Numbered from the stretch's first letter, positions 45,280-56,199 are shown. The stretch: 64,000 nt of DNA from Streptomyces xinghaiensis S187 (GCF_000220705.2 NZ_CP023202.1:4928501-4992500), one strand, 5' to 3'. Notes: a model not told the origin generated them from the letters alone. Numbers and translations are program-made.

Positions 45280-47808
45280 ATGGCCTTCACCGCCGACCGC
45301 CCCGAGGACGCCGACCACCCGCCGTCCGGCACGGACACCGCCGAACCCCGCCCCGCGGAGCAGGCGCCCCCGCTGCTGCCGACCGCGCGGGCGGAGGAGG
45401 ACCGGCGGCCAAGCCCGGCCACCGGTGAGGACGCCGGCCCGGGCCCGGAGCCTCGTCCGGAGCCTTGCGCGCCGGCGGGCCGCGAAGAGGGCGGCGAGCC
45501 CGGCTCGGACACCGGCACGGGTGCGGGTCAGGGCGATGGCGATGGCGAGGGTGCGGGTGCGCATGCGGAGCACCGCACTGCCGGGCGCGGCGCGGACGGG
45601 CCGAACGCCCGTACGGACGACGCCGAGAGGGAGACGGCCCTTGGGGACGGAGCCCGCGCGGGAGGCGCCCCGTCCGGTCCGGGGGACAACGCGGCCGGGT
45701 CGGCCTCCACGGCGCCGGAACCCGCACCGTCCGCGCCGCGGGGTGAGGAGCACCGGTACGAGACGATGCCCGCCCCCGCCCGGGAGCGCACCCCGGAACC
45801 GCAGGTGCCCGAAGACCTGGCCTGGAACGACGGGTTGATCGCCCGCCGCGCACCCTGGGCGCGCGTCACCCGGCCCGCTCGTCCGTTCGACGTCGAGCGG
45901 ATCCGCCCGGACGACCGCCCCGACAACCGTCCGGAGGGCACCGCCGGGGCCCTGGGGGAGACGAAGCCCGGGTCCGGGGACGGGGGCCGGGCCGGGGCGG
46001 CCGGCGAGAGCGGCACCGCCTCCGCGGCACAGGACCTCCCGGCCGCTCCGCCGCCTCCGCACACCGGCTTCAGCCGCCCCCTGCGCACCCGGCTGGAGGC
46101 CCTGCGGGAGCTCGTCGGACTCTCCGCCGCCCGGCTCGACGCGCACACCCTCGCCGAGGCCGGACATGTGCTCGACGAAGCCGTGGCCCGGCACCGGCTC
46201 TCGCTCGACCACACCGTCGTGGCGCTCGCGGGAGCGGGCGGAAGCGGCAAGTCGACCCTGTTCAACGCCCTGGCCGGCGCCCCGGTCTCCGAGGCGGGCA
46301 TCCGCCGTCCGACGACCACCGCGCCGCTGGCCTGTACCTGGTCCGACGGCGCCGACGGCCTTCTCGACCGGCTCGGCGTGCCGTCCGCGCTGCGCCGCCG
46401 CGCGCCGCGCCGCACCCACGAGCAGTGGCCCGGGCTCGTACCCGGCCCGCAGCCGGAGGACGCGGGCGGCCCAGCGCCGAACCTGGACGGGCTGGTCCTG
46501 CTCGATCTGCCCGACCACGACTCCGCCCTCCCCGGGCACCGCCGCCAGGTGGACCGGCTGCTCGGCCTGGTCGACGCCGTGGTGTGGGTCGTCGACCCGG
46601 AGAAGTACGCGGACGCGGTCCTGCACGAGCGCTATCTGCGCCCGCTGGCGGGCTATGACGAGGTCACCTTCGTGGTTCTCAACCAGACCGACCGGCTGCC
46701 CGGCGACGCCACCCACCGGGTGCTCCACGATCTGCGACGGCTCCTGGACGAGGACGGCCTGGCCGTCGGCGAACACGGCGAGCCGGGGGCGGTGGTGCTG
46801 GCGCTGTCGGCGCTGACCGGGGAGGGCGTCGGCGAGCTGCGGGAACAGCTCGCCCGTTTCGTGGCGGCCCGCACGGCGGCCGAACGCAGACTGGCCGCCG
46901 ATGTGGACGGTGCCGCGGACCGGCTCGAGCCGGTCTGCCTCGCCGAGGGCTGGACCGGGCTCTCCGCGCGGGGGCGTGAGGAGTTCGAGGACCGGCTGGC
47001 CGCTTCGGTCGGCGCCGCGGCCGCCGGACAGGCCGCCGAACGCGCCTGGCTGAGCCGGGCGGAACAGGCGTGCGGAACCCCGTGGACCAGGCTCCGCCAC
47101 CGCCGCGCGTCCGGGCGGTCACCCGTTCCCCCGGCGGCGGCGCTGCCCGCGGCGGACGGCCCGGCGGCCACCGCGGAAACCGGCACCGCACCGGACTCGG
47201 CCACGGACTCGGCCACGGACACGGGAACGGACACGGGAACGGGAACGGGTACGGGCAGCGGTGAGCCGGGGGCGCGGGCCGCCCGTGCCGTGGTGGAACA
47301 GGCCGTGCGGAACCTGGCCGGTGACGCGACCGCCGGCCTGCCGGAGCCCTGGGCCCGCGCGGTGCTGGACACCGCCGTGAGCGGGACCGAGGGGCTGGCG
47401 GAAGCCCTCGACCGGGCGGCCGTCCGGCCGCTGCCCGGTGTCAGGCCGGCCCGGCCGCGCTGGTGGGCGGCGGTCTCGGCCACCCAGTGGCTGCTGCTCG
47501 CGCTGCAAGCGGCCGCCGCCGTATGGCTGGTGGCGGTGCTGACGGCCGGACCGGCCGGCGACTGGCCGCGGCCGGCGCTGCTGCTGGCCGCCGCCTCGCT
47601 CGGCGGTCCGCTGCTCGCCCGCGTCTGCCGGCTCGCGGCCCGGGGCCCGGCCCGGCTCCACGGCCGGGACACGGAGCGGTGGCTGCGCGACGCGTCCGCG
47701 GCCTGCGGCCGGTCCCGGGTGCTGGAACCGGTGGCCGCGGAACTGCTGCGCTACCGCGAGGCGCGGGCCCAGCACGCGGTCACCGCGGGTGGCCCCGGGC
47801 TTTTGTAA
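45280..47808 (+). CDS. Dynamin-like GTPase with disordered N-terminus and two membrane helices
   Basis: ATG 45280 lies 11 nt after GAAGGAG; a GTG at 45271 overlaps the previous stop. 842 residues. The first 260 or so are low-complexity, rich in Gly, Pro, Glu and Asp. The GTPase domain follows: 'LAGAGGSGKSTLFNALAG', 'VLLDLPDHDS', 'VLNQTDRLPG' (NKxD-like). A Ser/Thr/Gly/Asp repeat lies near residue 630-665. Then come two membrane helices, 'WLLLALQAAAAVWLVAVL' and 'ALLLAAASLGGPLLA'. It is thus the membrane-anchored member of the pair and could recruit the soluble one. Expected role: septal membrane remodelling in sporulating hyphae. Confidence 0.8.
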   Translation: MAFTADRPEDADHPPSGTDTAEPRPAEQAPPLLPTARAEEDRRPSPATGEDAGPGPEPRPEPCAPAGREEGGEPGSDTGTGAGQGDGDGEGAGAHAEHRTAGRGADGPNARTDDAERETALGDGARAGGAPSGPGDNAAGSASTAPEPAPSAPRGEEHRYETMPAPARERTPEPQVPEDLAWNDGLIARRAPWARVTRPARPFDVERIRPDDRPDNRPEGTAGALGETKPGSGDGGRAGAAGESGTASAAQDLPAAPPPPHTGFSRPLRTRLEALRELVGLSAARLDAHTLAEAGHVLDEAVARHRLSLDHTVVALAGAGGSGKSTLFNALAGAPVSEAGIRRPTTTAPLACTWSDGADGLLDRLGVPSALRRRAPRRTHEQWPGLVPGPQPEDAGGPAPNLDGLVLLDLPDHDSALPGHRRQVDRLLGLVDAVVWVVDPEKYADAVLHERYLRPLAGYDEVTFVVLNQTDRLPGDATHRVLHDLRRLLDEDGLAVGEHGEPGAVVLALSALTGEGVGELREQLARFVAARTAAERRLAADVDGAADRLEPVCLAEGWTGLSARGREEFEDRLAASVGAAAAGQAAERAWLSRAEQACGTPWTRLRHRRASGRSPVPPAAALPAADGPAATAETGTAPDSATDSATDTGTDTGTGTGTGSGEPGARAARAVVEQAVRNLAGDATAGLPEPWARAVLDTAVSGTEGLAEALDRAAVRPLPGVRPARPRWWAAVSATQWLLLALQAAAAVWLVAVLTAGPAGDWPRPALLLAAASLGGPLLARVCRLAARGPARLHGRDTERWLRDASAACGRSRVLEPVAAELLRYREARAQHAVTAGGPGLL

Positions 47809-47849
47809 CGTCCGGTCATCCTCCGCAAGAACCCTTCCGGGTGAGCCTG

Positions 47850-47876
47850 TTGTCCACAACCGGTGAGTAGTCCACA
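47850..47876 (+). promoter_or_regulatory. Two DnaA-box-like sites before ssbB
   Basis: TTGTCCACA (47850-47858) is the preferred Streptomyces DnaA box. TAGTCCACA (47868-47876) is a one-mismatch copy in the same orientation, 18 bp further on. They lie in the 215-bp gap between the dynamin pair and ssbB. Confidence 0.6.
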
Positions 47877-48023
47877 GGCCCGAGCGGACTCCGGCGGAGG
47901 CGGCCACGATGGCTGCCCTACGGACCGGCTGCCTCCACGGAGACCGGTGCCACAGGGACCGGACGAGCAGCGGACGGACCGCCGGGAGAGCGGGCCGCAG
48001 GAGACCAGGGGAGGGCGGATTCG

Positions 48024-48563
48024 ATGAACGAGACCGTGCTGACGGTGACGGGCAACGCGGCGACGCGGGTGGACTGCTGGGAGGCGGCGGACGGGCTGAT
48101 GGTCGCCCGCTTCCGCCTGGCCGCCACGGCGCGCCGCTGGGACCGGCAGCGTGAGGCGTGGACGGACGGCCACACCAGTTTCTTCACCGTGTGGACGCGC
48201 CGGACGCTGGCCGCGAACGTCGCCGCCTCGGTGACCGTGGGCGAACCGCTCATCGTCCGGGGCCGGCTGCGGGTCCGCGAGCAGGAACACGAGGGCAGGC
48301 AGCGGCTGTCGGCGGACATCGACGCGACGGCGGTGGGTCACGACCTCTCGCGGGGCACCTCCGCGTTCCACCGGGTGTCGCGCTCCGTTCCGGAGCTGAC
48401 GGCCCGTCGCGCCGCCGCGGCCCAGGGGCGGCCGGGCGCTCCACCGGGGATGCCGGCGGGAGCGGTGGCGGGGGCACCGGAGAGAGCAGCGGGAGCCGAG
48501 CCGGCCGCCGGTGGCCGGCCGCGGGCGGACTCCTCGCCCCCGCGCTCGGGCGCCGGTCCCTGA
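48024..48563 (+). CDS. ssbB: Single-stranded DNA-binding protein SsbB
   Basis: ATG 48024 follows GGGAGGG; 179 residues. The OB fold has 'VTGNAATRVDCWEAADGLMVARFRLA'-type sequence, 'WTDGHTSFFTVW' and 'IVRGRLRVREQEHEG'. The region after residue 120 is disordered and ends 'SPPRSGAGP', lacking the acidic tip that recruits repair proteins. This matches the second, SsbB-type protein of Streptomyces, which is needed for chromosome segregation in sporulation and not for bulk replication. The neighbouring sporulation dynamins fit. DnaA-like boxes lie upstream. Confidence 0.85.
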   Translation: MNETVLTVTGNAATRVDCWEAADGLMVARFRLAATARRWDRQREAWTDGHTSFFTVWTRRTLAANVAASVTVGEPLIVRGRLRVREQEHEGRQRLSADIDATAVGHDLSRGTSAFHRVSRSVPELTARRAAAAQGRPGAPPGMPAGAVAGAPERAAGAEPAAGGRPRADSSPPRSGAGP

Positions 48564-48847
48564 ACGTCCGGATTGCGGGACTATCCCAGCCTTCCGGCGA
48601 GCTGTTCCGGCCTGGGGGTTGTGCTCCGAATCCGCCGTGAATGCTCCGGCGGCGGCAAGCGGATTTGTCGATAATCCCAGGTCAGAAACGCGTTCCCGTA
48701 TAACGATTCCGCTTCGGAACGCTTATCGGATGAACTGGCCGGTCATCCGGTCACACTTCCTTCCTAAGATCCCCTGCGTAGCCACGGGGGCTTACAGGTT
48801 TGACCGCGAGGCGCTCCCAAGGCTGCCTCGCTCGGAGGGGAAATTTC

Positions 48848-50266
48848 ATGATCTCTGTACGCAGGCGGGGCTCTGCCCGCCTTGCCGCCGCGGTTCTGGC
48901 CTCCGGCCTCGTCGCGGCGGGTGCGATAGCCACCGCCGCACCGGCTGTCGCGGACGACACCGTCCCGTTCGAGGGTGGTGTGACCGCCACCCTCAACGGC
49001 CTCGAGGTGTTCGATGACGCCGTCATCACCCACAAGGACGGCAAGAAGCAGAAGGTGGGCGCCGGTCTCTTCGGGATGACCGTCAACGGCGGCGGCAGCC
49101 TGCAGACCTACTGCATCGACATCGCCAACCCGACGCAGAAGAAGGCCCAGTACGAGGAGAAGTCCTGGGACCAGACCTCGCTGCACAACAACGCCGACGC
49201 GGGCAAGATCCGCTGGATCCTGCAGAACTCCTACCCGCAGGTGAACGACCTCGCCGCGCTGGCCGAGGCCGCCGGTGCCGGCAGCCTCACGGAGAAGACC
49301 GCCGCGGCCGGCACCCAGGTCGCCATCTGGCGCTACTCCGACCAGGCGAACGTCGAGGCCAAGAACCCCGAGGCCGAGAAGCTCGCGGACTACCTGGAGA
49401 AGTCGGCGCAGAACCTGGAGGAGCCGAAGGCGTCGCTCATCCTGGACCCGCCGGCCGTCTCCGGTAAGCCCGGTGACCGCCTCGGCCCGATCAAGGTGCA
49501 GACGAACGCCGAATCGGCCACCGTCGAGCCCGGTGCCGCCGCGGCCGACGTCAAGGTCGTCGACAAGAACGGCCAGCCGGTCACCAGCATCGCCAACGGC
49601 GGTGAGCTGTTCTTCGACGTGCCGACCGACACCCCGGCCGGCTCCACCTCGCTGAACGTCAAGGCCACCACCAAGGTCGAGGTCGGCCGCGCCTTCGCCA
49701 GCCCGACCAAGAGCCAGACCCAGATCCTGGCCGGCTCCAGCGAGTCCACCGTGACCGCCACCGCCACGGCGGAGTGGGCCAAGACCGGTGCCGTCCCGGC
49801 CGTCTCGGCCACGGAGAACTGCACCAAGGGCGGTGTGGACGTGACCGCGTCCAACGAGGGTGACGAGCCGTTCACCTTCGAGCTCGGCGGTCAGAAGCAC
49901 ACCATCGAGGCGGGCAAGTCCGAGACCGTCACCCTTCCGGTGAAGGAGGACCAGGCCTACAAGTTCACCATCACCGGTCCGAACGGCTTCGAGAAGACCT
50001 TCGAGGGTGTGCTCGACTGCGAGACCGTCGGCACCGACGAGGGCCCCGTGCCGTCCTCGGAGCCGAGCCCGGCCACGGCCGGCGGTTCCGGTGACGAGGC
50101 CGGCGACGCCGACTCCGACGCCCCGGCCGGTGAGGGCGACCTCGCCGAGACCGGCAGCAGCAGCGCCACCCCGGTGATCGCGGGCGTCGCGTTCGCCCTG
50201 GTGCTGGCCGGTGGAGCCACCGTCTTCCTCCTCCGCAGGAAGAAGGCCGCCACCGCGGGTGAGTGA
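48848..50266 (+). CDS. Thioester-domain (TQXA) cell-wall-anchored surface protein
   Basis: 472 residues from ATG 48848 (GGAGGGG upstream). The Sec signal peptide is about residues 1-36, ending 'APAVADD'. The thioester domain has the Cys of 'LQTYCIDIAN' and the Gln of 'AGTQVAIWRYSD', which form an internal Cys-Gln bond able to react with host or surface amines. Two beta domains follow, then an acidic Gly/Ser spacer and a sorting signal: LAETG, a hydrophobic helix and 'LLRRKKAA'. LAxTG is the recognition site of class E sortases, the Streptomyces housekeeping type. The sequence is lower in G+C wobble bias towards AAG/AAC, as usual for abundant secreted proteins. No sortase gene is nearby. Confidence 0.88.
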   Translation: MISVRRRGSARLAAAVLASGLVAAGAIATAAPAVADDTVPFEGGVTATLNGLEVFDDAVITHKDGKKQKVGAGLFGMTVNGGGSLQTYCIDIANPTQKKAQYEEKSWDQTSLHNNADAGKIRWILQNSYPQVNDLAALAEAAGAGSLTEKTAAAGTQVAIWRYSDQANVEAKNPEAEKLADYLEKSAQNLEEPKASLILDPPAVSGKPGDRLGPIKVQTNAESATVEPGAAAADVKVVDKNGQPVTSIANGGELFFDVPTDTPAGSTSLNVKATTKVEVGRAFASPTKSQTQILAGSSESTVTATATAEWAKTGAVPAVSATENCTKGGVDVTASNEGDEPFTFELGGQKHTIEAGKSETVTLPVKEDQAYKFTITGPNGFEKTFEGVLDCETVGTDEGPVPSSEPSPATAGGSGDEAGDADSDAPAGEGDLAETGSSSATPVIAGVAFALVLAGGATVFLLRRKKAATAGE

Positions 50267-50339
50267 CCCCGGACGCGCCGGCCGCAGGCCGGACCGGCGC
50301 GGTGCGCACCCTCCGCGGTGACCTGTGAAAAACCCGAGT

Positions 50340-50374
50340 GAAGGGCCGGAATCCCCCAGGGATTCCGGCCCTTC
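50340..50374 (+). terminator. Terminator of the surface protein gene
   Basis: A perfect 16-bp stem (GAAGGGCCGGAATCCC 50340-50355 with 50359-50374) and a 3-nt loop, about 75 bp after the stop. It is preceded by a short A-run (50328-50332). Confidence 0.88.
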
Positions 50375-50578
50375 GCCGTGCCCGGGCCGCTCCGGACCGG
50401 CTCCCGTTCCGCGGCCGGCCGGCCCTCCGGGGCGCGGGACGTGCCGCTGCGGGGCCCGGCCCCGCCGCCGCACCGCCGCCCGGCGCGTCCGCGACGCGGA
50501 CAACGGGTTTCCGGTCGGGAGCGGCGGTACGGCAAGATGGGTGTACCCACCCACCCATCGATTGCCGGACGGTTTCTC

Positions 50579-52243
<1,665 letters not shown>

Positions 52244-52245
52244 GT

Positions 52246-52716
52246 GTGCGACACGTCTACTCCTGCCCCCTGCGCTGGTCGGACATGGACGCCTTCGGCC
52301 ATGTGAACAACGTGGTCTTCCTCCGCTACCTGGAGGAGGCGCGGGTCGACTTCATGTTCCGGCTGGCGCCGGGGGAGGGCAGCACGTCCTTCACCGGCGG
52401 CTCGGTGGTCGCCCGGCACGAGATCGACTACCTGCGGCCCCTGGTCCACCGCCACGAGCCGGTCACCGTCGAGACCTGGGTGACCAAGATCGGGGCGGCC
52501 TCGCTGACCGTCGCCTACGAGGTCAAGGACCGGGACCAGGTGTATGTCCGGGCCTCGACCATGATCGTCCCGTACAACCTCGCCGAGGGCCGGCCGCGCC
52601 GGATCACCGCCGAGGAACGCGCCTTCCTGGAGGCGTACACGGACGACGCCGCCGGCGGCCCCGACACCGGGAACCCGGAGGACGGCGGACCGGCCGGGGA
52701 GGCCGTCCCGGCATGA
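52246..52716 (+). CDS. Hotdog-fold acyl-CoA thioesterase (YbgC/FadM type)
   Basis: GTG 52246 is 2 bp after the ettA stop, so the pair is translationally coupled; 156 residues. The catalytic signature 'WSDMDAFGHVNNVVFLRYLEEAR' contains the Asp (DxxGHVNN) of 4-hydroxybenzoyl-CoA thioesterase-type enzymes. These release free acids from acyl-CoA in the cytosol. The last 25 residues are disordered. The pairing of ettA with this thioesterase is common in actinomycetes. Confidence 0.87.
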   Translation: MRHVYSCPLRWSDMDAFGHVNNVVFLRYLEEARVDFMFRLAPGEGSTSFTGGSVVARHEIDYLRPLVHRHEPVTVETWVTKIGAASLTVAYEVKDRDQVYVRASTMIVPYNLAEGRPRRITAEERAFLEAYTDDAAGGPDTGNPEDGGPAGEAVPA

Positions 52717-53528
52717 CGGCGCTGCGCCTCGCGGACACCGGGGAGGCGGCGGACCTCGCCGCCTTCCTGGCCCGGCTGATCCACTACGACCGGGCCGCCG
52801 CGGTGCGCCTGCAGACCGGGGGCGGCGTGCTCGCCGTCTTCGGCCGGCCGGCGCCCTTCGAGGTCCTGGCGATCCGGACCGCCCGCCTCGCGGACGGACC
52901 CGCGGGCCCGTCCCGGGAGGGCGCCCCGGCGCCCGGCCGCCCGGGCGGGCTCGATCTGACGGTGTCCGCCGGTCAGCTGGCCGACGCCCTGGACGCGGCC
53001 TCCGGTGACGCGGCCGGCGGGGCGGACGTCGGCGTGCCCGGCAGTGTCACCGGCCCGCCCTGGGCCGGGGTGCTGCCGCCGCGCGGCGGCTGGCGGCAGC
53101 TGCCGGGGTTGCCCGGCCCTGAGGAGATCCGCGCCGCGCTGGCCGCCGCCGTGGCCGAGTTCCGCCGCCGCGACGAGGCGCTCCCCGAACCGCACCGCAC
53201 CCGCGCCGAGCGCGACCGCATCGGACGCGAGATCTGGTCCCGCACCCTGGACGGCACCGGGCTTCCGCTGCGCGCCGCCCACGCCGCGCAGGCGCTCGGC
53301 TTCCTCCGCCCGGCCCCGGGAGGGAACGGGCCCGTCCCGGCCGGCCGCGGTGGTACGGGCCCAGCGGCGGGCGCGACGGCCACGGCCACCGCCGTCGCCC
53401 CGCGTACCGTCCCGGAACAGCCCCTGGCGCTGCTCGCCGCCGGCGACTGGCTCCGGCTCCGCACCCCGTACGGCTCGATCGCCGTGCGCGGCACCGCCCG
53501 GCCGGGGCTGCCCGTCACCCCGGTCTGA
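52713..53528 (+). CDS. Conserved actinobacterial hypothetical protein
   Basis: The ATG overlaps the thioesterase stop (ATGA); 271 residues. It begins 'MTALRLADTGEAADLAAFLARL' and has a central 'GGWRQLPGLPGPEEIRAALAAAVAEFRRR' region followed by 'RDRIGREIWSRTLDG'. It contains no membrane helix, signal or catalytic motif that I recognise. It is coupled to ettA and the thioesterase as a third gene of the operon, an arrangement also familiar in other streptomycetes. Function unknown. Confidence 0.72.
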   Translation: MTALRLADTGEAADLAAFLARLIHYDRAAAVRLQTGGGVLAVFGRPAPFEVLAIRTARLADGPAGPSREGAPAPGRPGGLDLTVSAGQLADALDAASGDAAGGADVGVPGSVTGPPWAGVLPPRGGWRQLPGLPGPEEIRAALAAAVAEFRRRDEALPEPHRTRAERDRIGREIWSRTLDGTGLPLRAAHAAQALGFLRPAPGGNGPVPAGRGGTGPAAGATATATAVAPRTVPEQPLALLAAGDWLRLRTPYGSIAVRGTARPGLPVTPV

Positions 53529-53632
53529 CCGCCCCGGCACCGCCCGTCCCGGCCCGGGGTGGGTCCAGGCCCACCCCGGCCGGGGGCCTGCGGGGAGTGC
53601 CTGCCTCCTCCCGCCGCGCCCAGAATCGGGGC

Positions 53633-54994
53633 ATGGTGAGGAACATGAAACGGGGACAACGGCAGGCCGCCGGGTGGCTGGCCGAGCGATGGCACGCGAT
53701 GGGGCAGGGGGTGGCCGCGGCGCACCGGGCGGCGGACGCGACGCTGGCGGCCGCCGTGGCGGCCGTCGCCCTGGTGCTCACTTTCGGGCTGGGGCTGATC
53801 GTCGCCTGGCCACCCGCCGTCGAGCGGCTGCGCAGGGCGGCCGGCGCCGAAAGGCTCAGGCTCGGCCGGCGTACGGGCTCACCCATCCCGAGCCCGTACG
53901 CCCCGCTGCCCGCGGACGGCGGGGCGGAGGGCAGCGGCTGCGGATGGCCCGCGGCCTGGCGCGGCCCGCGGTACCGCAAGCTGGAGCGCACCTTCCAACG
54001 TTACCTCACCGACCCCGCGACCTGGCGCGATCTGCACTGGGCGGTGCTCAGCCCGGCACTCGCGCTGCTGGCCCTGCTGCCCGCGGCGGCCGTGGCCTAC
54101 GGAACCCTCGGCCTGCTGCTGCCGGGCGCGCTGGGCGATCCGCACGGCGCCTCGGAGTGGCTCGGCTCGTTCCTCGGCGCCCGGGCTTCCGGCATCGGGT
54201 TCGGGCTGCTCTCCGTCGGCCTGGGGCTCTGGGCGGCACCGCCGCTGCTGCGGCTCCACGACCGGGTCTCCGAGGCCCTGCTCCGTCCCACCGGGAAGGC
54301 CGTGCTCGCCCTGCGGGTGCGGGAGCTGTCCGAGACCCGCACCGAGGCGGTCGACGCCCAGGCCGCCGAACTGCGGCGCATCGAGCGGGACCTGCACGAC
54401 GGAGTGCAGGCCCGGCTGATCGCCGTCGGGCTCAACCTCGGGGCCATCGAGCAGCTCACGGAGAGCGACCCGGCCGCCGCCCGGATGATGGCCGCCCAGG
54501 CCCGGGAGTCCTCCGAGCGGGCCCTGGCCGAGCTGCGCGGACTGGTGCGCGGCATCCACCCGCCCGTCCTGGCCGAACGCGGACTGGTCGACGCCGTACG
54601 GGCGGTGGCCGTCGACAGCCCGCTCGACGCCGAGGTCACGGCCGACCTGGCGGGCGAGGTGCCGGCCGCGCTGCAGTCCGCCGTCTACTTCGCCGTGTGC
54701 GAGCTGCTCGCCAACGCCGCCCGCCACGCCGGTGCCGGACGGGTGTGGATCGACCTCCACACGGCGGAGCCGGGAACCCCCCGGGAGGCGCTGCGCGTCT
54801 CCGTGACCGACGACGGACACGGGGGCGCCGAACTCACCGACGGGGGCGGGCTGCGCGGCGTCGAACGCCGGCTCGCCGCCTTCGACGGCGTCCTCGCCCT
54901 GAGCAGTCCGCACGGCGGACCCACGATGCTGACCCTGGAGATACCGTGCGCGTTGTCCTCGCCGAGGACCTCTACCTCCTCCGAGAAGGCCTGA
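53633..54994 (+). CDS. NarL-system sensor histidine kinase
   Basis: 453 residues from ATG 53633 (ATG 53645 is possible). There are membrane helices near residues 38-60 ('AVAAVALVLTFGLGLIVAW'), 142-165 ('AVLSPALALLALLPAAAVAYG') and 190-215. The HisKA_3 dimerisation/phosphoacceptor helix is 'RRIERDLHDGVQARLIAVGLNLG' (His near residue 261). The HATPase_c domain has 'CELLANAARHAGA' and 'VTDDGHGGA', with 'GGGLRGVERRLAAFDG'. It autophosphorylates and passes phosphate to the response regulator encoded by the overlapping gene downstream. The signal is unknown and there is no large extracellular sensor domain. Confidence 0.87.
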   Translation: MVRNMKRGQRQAAGWLAERWHAMGQGVAAAHRAADATLAAAVAAVALVLTFGLGLIVAWPPAVERLRRAAGAERLRLGRRTGSPIPSPYAPLPADGGAEGSGCGWPAAWRGPRYRKLERTFQRYLTDPATWRDLHWAVLSPALALLALLPAAAVAYGTLGLLLPGALGDPHGASEWLGSFLGARASGIGFGLLSVGLGLWAAPPLLRLHDRVSEALLRPTGKAVLALRVRELSETRTEAVDAQAAELRRIERDLHDGVQARLIAVGLNLGAIEQLTESDPAAARMMAAQARESSERALAELRGLVRGIHPPVLAERGLVDAVRAVAVDSPLDAEVTADLAGEVPAALQSAVYFAVCELLANAARHAGAGRVWIDLHTAEPGTPREALRVSVTDDGHGGAELTDGGGLRGVERRLAAFDGVLALSSPHGGPTMLTLEIPCALSSPRTSTSSEKA

Positions 54995-55602
54995 TCCGGC
55001 TGCTGGAGGCCCACGGCTTCGAGATCGCGGCGGCCGTGGGCAGCGGCCCCGAGCTGGCCCGGGCGCTGCGCGAGGAACGGCCGGACGTGGCGGTGGTGGA
55101 CGTCCGGCTGCCGCCGACGCAGACGGACGAAGGGCTGCAGGTCTCCCTGGCGGCCCGCCTCGAACAGCCCGGCCTGCCGGTGCTCGTCCTCTCCCAGCAC
55201 ATCGTGCAGTTGTACGCCCGTGAGCTGCTGGCCGACGGGCGGGGCGGGGTGGGTTACCTGCTGAAGGACCGGGTCTTCAACTCGGCACAGTTCGTGGACG
55301 GGGTGCGCCGGGTGGCGGAGGGCGGTACGGCCATGGACCCGGAAGTGATCGCCAAGCTCCTCGCCAGCAACGCCCGCGACGAACCGCTGGCCCGCCTCAC
55401 CCCCCGCGAGCAGCAGGTGCTGGAACTGATGGCGGAGGGCCGGTCGAACGCCGCCATCGCCCGGGAACTGGTCCTGAGCGACGGGGCGGTCAGCAAGTAC
55501 ACGACCAGCATCTTCAACAAGCTCGACCTGGCGCCGTCGGAGGACGACAACCGGCGGGTGCGGGCGGTCCTCGCCTACCTGAGCGGCAAGCGGCGGCTGT
55601 GA
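54946..55602 (+). CDS. NarL/LuxR-family response regulator
   Basis: GTG 54946 (GGAG 6 nt upstream) lies inside the end of the kinase gene, an overlap of 49 nt, so translation is coupled; 218 residues. The receiver has 'RVVLAEDLYLLREGLIRLL', the phospho-acceptor in 'DVAVVDVRLPPTQTDEG', and 'GYLLKDRV'. The LuxR HTH has 'LTPREQQVLELMAEGRSNAAIA' and 'SDGAVSKYTTSIFNKL'. It would bind DNA on phosphorylation by the partner kinase. Targets cannot be read from the sequence. Confidence 0.9.
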   Translation: MRVVLAEDLYLLREGLIRLLEAHGFEIAAAVGSGPELARALREERPDVAVVDVRLPPTQTDEGLQVSLAARLEQPGLPVLVLSQHIVQLYARELLADGRGGVGYLLKDRVFNSAQFVDGVRRVAEGGTAMDPEVIAKLLASNARDEPLARLTPREQQVLELMAEGRSNAAIARELVLSDGAVSKYTTSIFNKLDLAPSEDDNRRVRAVLAYLSGKRRL

Positions 55603-55646
55603 GCCGGGGCCGGAGCCCGGCGGGCCCCGGCCCGGAACCCCGGCTC
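55601..55646. terminator. Hairpin between convergent response regulator and globin genes
   Basis: GAGCCGGGG (55601-55609) pairs with CCCCGGCTC (55638-55646), with further G+C-rich pairing inside. It starts within the stop codon of the response regulator gene and may serve both convergent transcripts. Confidence 0.5.
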
Positions 55647-55706
55647 AGCGCCTTCGGGCGGGGGCCGGGGCCCCGGGGGCGGGGCGGGCTCCGGTGAGCC
55701 CCGCCC

Positions 55707-56117
55707 TCATGCCTCGTCGTCGGTGTTGATCAGTGTGGCGGCGGCGTACGTCAGGTAGTGCCAGAACTGCTCCTCGTGCTCCGGGGAGAGCTCCAGGTCC
55801 TCCAGCGCCGTGCGCATATGGCGCAGCCAAGCGTCGTGGGCCGCCCGGTTCACGGTGAAGGGCGCGTGCCGCATCCGCAGCCGGGGATGGCCGCGGTTGT
55901 CGCTGTACGTGGTGGGGCCGCCCCAGTACTGCATGAGGAAGAGGGCGAGCCGGTCCTCGGCCGGGCCCAGATCCTCCTCCGGGTACATCGGCCGCAGCAG
56001 GGGGTCCTCGGCGACCCCTTCGTAGAAGCGGTGCACCAGCCGCCGGAAGACCGGCTCCCCGCCGATCTGCTCGTAGAAGGTCTGCTCCTGAAGCGTGCCG
56101 CGCGGAATCCTTTTCAC
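55707..56117 (-). CDS. glbO: Truncated haemoglobin, group II (GlbO type)
   Basis: GTG 56117 starts 136 residues, the usual size. The two-on-two globin core is clear: 'TFYEQIGGEPVFRRLVHRFYEGV', 'LRPMYPEEDLGPAEDRLALFLMQYWGGP', the proximal His in 'RMRHAPFTV', and 'HDAWLRHMRTAL' with the Trp at G8 that marks group II. Such proteins bind oxygen or nitric oxide and protect respiration or nitrosative balance. GGAAGG lies immediately before the GTG, an unusually tight spacing. Confidence 0.9.
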   Translation of the reverse strand: MKRIPRGTLQEQTFYEQIGGEPVFRRLVHRFYEGVAEDPLLRPMYPEEDLGPAEDRLALFLMQYWGGPTTYSDNRGHPRLRMRHAPFTVNRAAHDAWLRHMRTALEDLELSPEHEEQFWHYLTYAAATLINTDDEA

Positions 56118-56199
56118 CCTTCCATGCTCTCAGACGCACCGGACGAAGTCCGGGGACGTAGGTCCCCCGCCCTCCGGGCCCCGGAGGACGGGGGAGGCG

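Noticed and set aside
47850..47876. Replication origin
   Set aside because: Only two DnaA-like boxes and no dnaA/dnaN genes or A+T-rich region; a regulatory role is more likely.
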